A stretch of 64,000 nucleotides of DNA from positions 1,422,001-1,486,000 of the forward strand of contig CP103031.1 of the NCBI GenBank assembly GCA_024752435.1, read 5' to 3'. A model generated the notes under the pieces. The model worked only from the letters and a program-made list of their open reading frames with translations. It made no database searches and had not been told where the DNA came from. The DNA is from Allantophomopsis cytisporea (taxonomy: Eukaryota; Ascomycota; Leotiomycetes; Phacidiales; Phacidiaceae). This document shows, piece by piece, positions 58,297 to 64,000 of this stretch. Made by a program: the position numbers and the translations under genes. Positions within the stretch are counted from its first letter, which is position 1. Each line of letters starts with the position of its first letter.

Positions 58297-60108
58297 CTAA
58301 GGACGAATCTCCCACAACCTAATCTTTCCTTGCTCATTGGCAACAGACACCATATCGCTATCCTTTGAGAAAGCCACTGCCGAGATTCTCCCCAGTGGTG
58401 TGTTGCTCGTCGGCCAGTTCTTGTATACTGTACAACTTGGCAAGTGAATGAGCCTCAGCGCATCCTTCTTCCACTTGCTGCTGATAACCAGTAACTGGCC
58501 ATCGGGACTGAACTCCAAGCAACTGGTAGGTGTCGTGAGCTGCATAAACCTTCTCGTCGGCTCTGGGCGCTCCTTCATGGAGCCCTCGACCCATGATTTT
58601 CGATCATAGATGTTAACCACTCCACTGGACGAACCGACTACGATCCAACGGTCGCCTCCCAGTTCTGTGTTACTGTTCTTGCCTCCAAGCGCAATAATGC
58701 TCGTTCCAACAGCGCCCTCGTCGTGCCACCTTCCAACAAATCTGTTCTCGGAAACACTCCATTCTCCTATCTCTCCGCCTTTGCCAGCAACCGTCAAACC
58801 CTCACCATTACTCCACCAGGCGAAATCTGCGATACCACCCTTTCCCTCCATTCTCGCTGACGCAATCCACTGTGTTGTATTCGCATCCAAAACATTAATG
58901 ATTCCACCACCTTTTCTGGAAGAGCCTACAAGACCCATATATCTGCCGCAGGGGCTCAACTTAAACCTTTCCATGCTCTTCTGCTCTTCCTTGTGACCAT
59001 AAACACGAGTAACCTTCTGCACAGTACCAGTTTCCAAGTCCCAGGTGTGGAAATAACGTCTTCGTCCAGAGAAGAAAACCTTCCCGCCATTGGGTGGAAG
59101 GAAAGATGTGCTGTATAGCGGGGTATGTTTGATATGCACAGATGTAAGGAGCGGATTTGGTTCTGGGTGGGCGGTTGGCGCAATGTGATGAAGGTAAATG
59201 GTCGATGCTGGACCGGAAGACATGATAACTGGGAATTGTGGGTGGAAGGCTAAAGACGTGATTGCTGAAGGTTGTGTCATTGGGATATCGCGTGTACGTT
59301 GGATGTCTAGTACTTCTGGACGAAGCTTCGTCTTTTTAGATACAGTGGAAAGCGGTCGAGAAACTGCGTCAGCATTCTGTAAGAGGCGTGCTAAAGGCTG
59401 TGTCGATAGGTCCTCGTCATCGACTTCCATTTCATCGTCTGAAATCGAAGAGTGGGAAGATGCCGAAGATCGTCTTCTGCGCTTGGCAGGTCGTGCTTCG
59501 GCGGAGGAAGCCCATTCTGGTACAGGGTTCAAGCGTTCAAACTGACGTCGTAACCTTCTGGTATATTCCTTTCCGCTAACAAGATCTTCAGCCTCGCTGA
59601 TTCTGAGCTTTCGCAATCGGTTGTCGCTAGCTAATGAAATCTCGAGTCGTTCGTCATCACTGTCCTCCCATGCGGCCTCGCCGCCTTGCGCTTCATCGGA
59701 GTCCGGTCGTTGAATAAGAGCTGTCTCATCAACAGCAGATGGTCCAGCATCGAGGAAGAAGAGCTGAAACACAATTAGCTTCAATTGTTCACAAAGCTGT
59801 GCGGTCATACTCACGTCTGCATCATCAACACCTTCAAGGGCTTGATCTTCCTCGTCATTTTCCCGTCCAAGAACGTCGGCTTCGTTATCATCCTCTTCCT
59901 CATAGTCTTCGCCCAAATTCGTATCAAATCCAGCACTGTCTCCCAACACCATTCGCGCCAATTCGTTCTCATCATCGTCCTCGTCCATTACTTCACTCTC
60001 ATCGCTGTCGCTGAATTCCCGGTCCTCTGGCGCTGGTTTCTGGGGCTTCGCAGCCTCGGGATTGGCCTTGCGACCCTCCACGATTTTCTTCGAGCGTTGT
60101 CGGGCCAT
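58297..60108 (-). CDS. UTP18: U3 snoRNA-associated protein 18 (WD40, SSU processome)
   Basis: Exons 60108-59815 and 59763-58297; the 51-nt intron (GTGAGT donor, GCTAATT branch, TTTCAG acceptor) is divisible by three and so lies hidden inside an open frame. 586 residues. The start at 60108 (MARQRSKKIVEGRK) gives a basic leader, then acidic runs (about 30-95), a conserved linker (KEYTRRLRRQFERLNP), and WD40 repeats (ITSLAFHPQFPVIMSSG, YFHTWDLETG, INVLDANTTQWI, VNIYDRKSW, CLEFSPDGQLLVISS). It ends in RISAVAFSKDSDMVSVANEQG and RLWEIRP. Utp18 is a known nucleolar component of the 90S/SSU processome needed for 18S rRNA processing. It is divergent from the DUF3431 gene (537 bp between starts). Confidence 0.94.
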   Translation of the reverse strand: MARQRSKKIVEGRKANPEAAKPQKPAPEDREFSDSDESEVMDEDDDENELARMVLGDSAGFDTNLGEDYEEEDDNEADVLGRENDEEDQALEGVDDADVSMTAQLCEQLKLIVFQLFFLDAGPSAVDETALIQRPDSDEAQGGEAAWEDSDDERLEISLASDNRLRKLRISEAEDLVSGKEYTRRLRRQFERLNPVPEWASSAEARPAKRRRRSSASSHSSISDDEMEVDDEDLSTQPLARLLQNADAVSRPLSTVSKKTKLRPEVLDIQRTRDIPMTQPSAITSLAFHPQFPVIMSSGPASTIYLHHIAPTAHPEPNPLLTSVHIKHTPLYSTSFLPPNGGKVFFSGRRRYFHTWDLETGTVQKVTRVYGHKEEQKSMERFKLSPCGRYMGLVGSSRKGGGIINVLDANTTQWIASARMEGKGGIADFAWWSNGEGLTVAGKGGEIGEWSVSENRFVGRWHDEGAVGTSIIALGGKNSNTELGGDRWIVVGSSSGVVNIYDRKSWVEGSMKERPEPTRRFMQLTTPTSCLEFSPDGQLLVISSKWKKDALRLIHLPSCTVYKNWPTSNTPLGRISAVAFSKDSDMVSVANEQGKIRLWEIRP

Positions 60109-60645
60109 TGTTAAAATAGTTATATGTTGTTGTAATTTTTTGTCTACCTCGTCTGGACTTTTTTTGAGAATATTTCGAGCTTCTGCGCTAAAAAGTGGTC
60201 TGTGCATGCCTTGTGGACAAGGCTGGATCTTATCGAGGCAGGGATTCGCTCTTAACCTCCCTCCTTGTTAACAATCTTTACCTCCTGTCTCAGTCATGAA
60301 TTCGAGTTCGTTTCTGTTTCTGTTTGTATTTTCTATATCTTTCTGTTTCCTTTCTTTCTCAGCAGTTTGCAGCGACATTGCTATTCCTTCTGTCTTGCCA
60401 GCGTTGGTTGTTTCACATGAATGCTTGAGTCTACCACTTTTCTTACTTCAGGCTATTTGATAATTCTTTCGACGTTTCACCGACTGTCCCCATATTTGAA
60501 ACCCGCTTCAACCGACGGAAATAGATTAGCTTCGAAGACGACACATTGTCATTAAGTGCAAATCCTATATGCTTCTCTGCAAATGCCCAAAAGTCCGCTT
60601 TGGGAAACTCATCGAAAAAAAGTTGTTCGGCGATCAGAGTCAATC
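60109..60645. promoter_or_regulatory. divergent promoter UTP18 / DUF3431 gene
   Basis: 537 bp between opposing start codons, with T/C-rich tracts (around 60310-60360) and no clear TATA box. Confidence 0.5.
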
Positions 60646-61519
60646 ATGGCGGCACGGCGTTTTCGTGCTCGAGTAATCATTTTCCTGGAGTTACTGTTCT
60701 TGGCAGCTACAGCTCTCATCGTGTTTCGATCAACACGCGCGTCAGCTGTTCGGAAAGGGAAAGTTCCCGTGGATTACTTCTCACCTGTCTCGAAAACTTT
60801 AGTCATTGCGACAACGACAGAAGGGAACACGACATGGCTGGACGACGTTCGTTCTGATTGGACGATTTTATCATATGTGTCCGATGATCCAACAGCTGAG
60901 CTCACTGTACCTGCAAATCGTGGCAATGAAGCTATGGTATATTTGACATATATTGTGGATAACTACGACGATTTGCCTGACATATCTCTTTTCCGCCATG
61001 GTGATTTGTTCTCATCGTACCAGGATTTCGACTCCATCACGGAGGTAAACAATCTTCAAACCAGTCTTGTGAAGGATGAAGGATATGTGAGTACGAGATG
61101 TCCCTTGGGGTGTGAAAACTACATTCCATTGAGCCAGACCGTTGTTTCACTCAATGTCATTAATAACGCTGGGCGAGAGCTTCAAATCACCGCATTCCTG
61201 CGCCATTTTCTTGGAGAGGATTATTCGATCCCTGACGCTATATCAGCACCATGCTGTTCTCAATTTGCGGTAAGCAAAGAGGCTATCCTGAGCAGACCTA
61301 AGGAATTTTGGCAGGAGTTGCAGACTTGGTTGGCGAAGACGTCATTAGATTCAGATAATTCTGGTAGACTTCTTGAGTATACATGGCACATCCTTTTTGG
61401 CATGGAATCACGACAGTAAGATTTTTTATTTGGAACCATGATCGAAGCTAATTTTTTCCAGTTGTCCCGCGTATGATCAGTGCAATTGCGATGTCTTTGG
61501 ACTGGACTGTTCGGACTGA
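60646..61519 (+). CDS. DUF3431 family type II membrane protein
   Basis: Exon 1 60646-61415, 46-nt intron (GTAAGA, GCTAATT, TTCCAG), exon 2 61462-61519; 275 residues. Without the splice the frame would stop after GMESRQ; the splice adds a Cys-rich end (CPAYDQCNCDVFGLDC) of the kind this family has. ATG 60646 (caatcATGG) is preferred over an in-frame ATG at 60556 because the membrane helix (ARVIIFLELLFLAATALIVF) then starts near residue 7. The lumenal domain has the family features: LVIATTTEGNTTWLDD, the RGNEAMVYLTYIVDNYDDLPD segment, FRHGDLF, and LEYTWHILFG. DUF3431 proteins are common in fungi and are thought to be secretory-pathway or glycosylation-related; the activity is not known. Confidence 0.88.
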
Positions 61520-61616
61520 ATGTTTAGGACATTGTTTGACCATCCAGTCAGTTTCGGTCAGAAGGCCGAGTCAGTCCCTTTGTCCTGGTATGACCTAATC
61601 TAAAGGGTCCATAAGA

Positions 61617-62029
61617 TCACGCAACAAGGGACCTTCGTTTGAGTATGTCTTGCACATCATCTTTTGGAAAAGCATCTGAATCGATTTCGGCTTCAAGCAA
61701 TCGTTCGATACTGGGAACGGATATCAAAGAGGCGTATGATGCTTCGACGAGGAGATTCCTAATGGGATGGCGGGCAATGAGGGCCATATGGAAAATATTT
61801 TCCGACTAGGAAACCTTCATTCGGCCTGAGGTTCGGTAGAAATGGATGAGGAGAATGGAGCTGCATTCTGGGGCCTGCTGCTTGATACATAAATCCCCAG
61901 AGGAGTTGCCCAGGTAACAATGGATGTTCCATCTGTTATGAGATTGTTGCAGCAGTCGCACAAGACATGGGATATACTTGCATGTTCGATGAAAACATTC
62001 AAGATATCAACCAATAAATGGCAAAACAT
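61617..62029 (-). pseudogene. small decayed coding remnant
   Basis: On the minus strand two frames look coding. The first is 62029-61817 (NVFIEHASISHVLCDCCNNL, then a Ser/Pro-rich end). The second, down to TGA 61617-61619, reads ENIFHMALIARHPIRNLLVE, PSIERLLEAEIDSDAF and DDVQDILKRRSLVA. The second frame carries an in-frame TAG (about 61807-61809) that CAG to TAG would explain. The family is not recognised; a C-terminal fragment of a larger gene is possible. A 54-codon plus-strand frame (61645-61809) overlaps it and looks like its shadow. Confidence 0.4.
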
Positions 62030-62175
62030 ATTATAAACAAGTTTGAAGGATTAATATCCGAATAATGTAGGGGCTCTTCGATCATGTTAAACACGAGGCT
62101 GATGACTAGCCTCACCCCCCACTGTCGTGAGCATCAATCCAAATCTATGAGTCATGTAAAAGCATGCCTTCTACC

Positions 62176-62183
62176 TATATAAA
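62176..62183 (+). promoter_or_regulatory. TATA box of the RidA-family gene
   Basis: TATATAAA 70 bp upstream of the start codon at 62253. Confidence 0.6.
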
Positions 62184-62252
62184 GTGCAGTCTCATACATT
62201 TCCTGCCTACTTTTGTGAATTTACTTCAAATCAAGTTTTCCACCTACTAAAC

Positions 62253-62702
62253 ATGTCTCGCCGCCTTATAAGTAGTGGCTCTGCATTCGAAAGGAAAATC
62301 GGCTATTCTAGAGCCGTAGTCTCAGGATCTTGGGTATTTGTATCCGGCACCACAGGGTATATCTTACCTCTTTACTTTACTCCCACATGTTCAAACTAAT
62401 GCAACCTTGATAGCTATGACTATACCACATCCAAGATTTCCCCTGATGTTGCAGAGCAATGCGATCAAGCGCTCAAAAACATCCATGCTGCGCTGAAGGA
62501 AGGCGGCGCGGATATGAAGGACGTTGTGAGAGTACACTATCTCCTTCCTGATAGAAAGGACTTTGAGGCTTGTTGGCCTGTTCTGCAAAAGTGGTTTGGT
62601 GATGTTAGACCAGCTGCTACGATGGCTCAGACGGGGCTCATGGAGGAGGTTATGAAGATTGAGATTGAGGTGACGGCACATATACTCGAGCAGAGTCCAT
62701 GA
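62253..62702 (+). CDS. RidA/YjgF/YER057c/UK114 family enamine/imine deaminase
   Basis: Exon 1 62253-62356 and exon 2 62414-62702, with a 57-nt intron (GTATAT donor, ACTAATGC branch, GATAG acceptor) keeping frame; 130 residues, the usual family length. It contains the N-terminal strand-forming YSRAVVSGSWVFVSGTTGYD, a central QCDQALKNIHAALKEGGADM helix, VVRVHYLLPD, and the signature RPAATMAQTGLMEEVMKIEIEVTAH with the conserved Arg that binds carboxylates in the trimer cleft. Homologues hydrolyse reactive imines/enamines from amino-acid breakdown; the substrate here is unknown. It has no signal or targeting peptide. It is convergent with the tannase-like gene (about 150 bp apart). Confidence 0.9.
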
Positions 62703-62850
62703 GTTATATATGTACTTGCTATGGTAAAATTCTATTCAAACAGATTTCTATTGAAACAGATGTTAAAGAGGAATGACGAATATTGCCAATAGCTAAAGTG
62801 TTATGATACAATTGGCAGAAACCGCCGCTCCACGCCCCTTTCACGCCCAG

Positions 62851-64000
62851 CTATCGCATCGACAATGTACAAAAGTAACTATCTGGAGAGTTAGAATCTC
62901 CAGTACCATCGTATTGTGCAACTTGTGGGTAAGGACAGAGTAACCTGTCAACTGCGGCGCCGTTGGTGGGAGCGAAAACTGAACCATTCAAAGTATCTGG
63001 GGCTTTGCCGGACTCGACCCATTCAACAAGGCTATCGAAGAGACCGGCAGGATATACTCCATCACTGTTCCAGCAATGACCGAGACCTGGCGCCTCGAAA
63101 ATTCTGTAGAAATCATGTACATGTGGATCCAGTTCTCTAACAGCATCGTAGTAATGTCTTGTGCCATTGGTGGGGATGGTTTCATCGGCCTATCGTTGTT
63201 AGTCACGATAAATCCATAAGATTTTAGTTATTGGCTGCCACTTACCATTCCATGGAAACTCATTAACTTTCCACCAGCGGCGCGAAAGGCGGAGAGATCC
63301 GGATCGTCCGTGTCAATAATCGATGCGAACTGTTGATAGGATTCGTGGAAGATGGTATCGAATTCCTCGTGAGTAACCTTTGAAAGATCAAAATCAGGAT
63401 CCTTTTTAATCGCAACATTAAGCCAGTCTGATAGCTGAAGGACATTTCCGATACAAGTTCCATTGCTAGAGCATGTGGTTGATGCCAGGCCGTCGGTAGG
63501 ATTTGTCAACGAAGCTCCCTTGTTGATGCCGTACCAAAGAAAAGACCCATTCACAGACTTTGCTCCAGTCCATGCGGCGTTGGCTACAATTGCAGCAGCT
63601 GAGGAAATTTGCATTTCAAGACCAGTGTCCGTGCAGTTGAAAGTCGTGTTGACCATAGTAGAAGCATCGAAATCGCAAAGATCAGGATATGATATCATAC
63701 CGTCAGTGACACCATCCATGGAATCACAAGCGCTGACGGCCGCGGCAGTAAGCTCATCAAGCTCGCATGAACGCGGGTATTTTCCGAGCTGATTCATAAT
63801 GAATTGTGGCCAATAGTCGCCCACAAAGAATTTATTCCACTGAATGGCTGGAGCGGAAGCGGCTATGCCGTCGTATGCTCTAGGATATCGTTGTGCAAGC
63901 ATCATGCCTTGACGTCCACCGCCAGAGCAACCAGAGAAGTAAGAGTAATCAGGAGCTTTGCCGTAGAAGCTGCGAGCAAGATCCTTTGCGATATATGCGG
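62851..64000 (-). CDS. tannase/feruloyl esterase family protein (5' end outside window)
   Basis: The visible part is exon 64000-63246 (continuing beyond the window) and last exon 63189-62851, with a 56-nt intron (GTAAGT, GACTAAC, GATAG); 363 codons seen, the N-terminus and signal peptide missing. The nucleophile motif GCSGGGRQG is near the edge, then RYPRAYDGIAASAPAI. Cysteine-rich mid-regions (SCELDEL, CDSMDGVTDGMISYPDLCDF) match the calcium-binding lid. GGKLMSFHGMADETIP and GLGHCW carry the Asp and His. The paired CS and HC cysteines give the known CS-D-HC motif in which a disulfide links the catalytic Ser and His regions. Substrates in the family are hydroxycinnamate or gallate esters of plant material. 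Several N-glycosylation sites fit secretion. Confidence 0.92.

Noticed and set aside
44312..64000. Secondary-metabolite gene cluster around the FAD oxidase
   Set aside because: No polyketide synthase, NRPS, terpene cyclase, P450 or cluster regulator is present nearby.

Overview
This window is nuclear DNA of a filamentous ascomycete. The genes carry short introns (mostly 46-63 nt) with fungal donors such as GTAAGT/GTATGT, CTAAC-like branch points and [CT]AG acceptors. The protein families (DUF726 hydrolase, RTC4-like protein, DUF3431, tannase, berberine-bridge-type FAD oxidase, GT34, a fungal NLR) and the intron style fit Pezizomycotina. Leotiomycetes (Helotiales, e.g. a Botrytis/Sclerotinia relative) is my guess, but the sequence alone does not prove it.

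Layout. 0.2-3.7 kb: DUF726/TMCO4-like membrane hydrolase (+). 4.5-6.8 kb: very Ser/Thr-rich secreted protein (-). 8.5 kb: intron-containing tRNA-Lys(CTT). 11.3-12.2 kb: conserved fungal protein of unknown function (-), behind a gene-poor, low-complexity upstream region of about 6 kb. 18.3-25.3 kb: housekeeping block with PWP1 (-) and PRP16 (+) head to head, then an RTC4-domain protein (+). 25.9-29.8 kb: decayed NLR gene (hydrolase-like domain, NB-ARC, TPR, ankyrin) with in-frame stops and frame changes. 31.3-31.7 and 39.2-39.9 kb: two paralogous Tyr-rich small proteins sharing intron positions and phases, flanking a C2H2/RING-like gene (32.7-34.4 kb) with its own 4.8 kb low-complexity upstream region. 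41.0-42.2 kb: GT34 mannosyl/galactosyltransferase (-). 44.3-46.2 kb: secreted FAD oxidase whose second intron starts with AT instead of GT. 46.3-49.0 kb: decayed gene of unknown family. 53.0-54.2 kb: metallo-beta-lactamase-like protein (+). 55.1-57.6 kb: decayed ankyrin/zinc-finger locus (-). 58.3-61.5 kb: UTP18 (-) and a DUF3431 membrane protein (+) head to head. 62.25-62.70 kb: RidA-family protein (+). 62.85-64.0 kb: tannase/feruloyl esterase (-), running off the right edge.

How the genes relate. PWP1 and UTP18 act in ribosome biogenesis and PRP16 in pre-mRNA splicing, and both WD40 genes share a divergent promoter with their neighbour. The secreted or secretory-pathway set (Ser/Thr-rich protein, GT34, FAD oxidase, tannase) fits a plant-associated or saprotrophic life. 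I see no backbone enzyme of a secondary-metabolite cluster. The accessory stretches hold several broken genes whose premature stops are mostly explainable by C-to-T / G-to-A transitions, so RIP-like decay is a reasonable but untested explanation. Exon coordinates were derived by hand from splice signals and reading-frame continuity.
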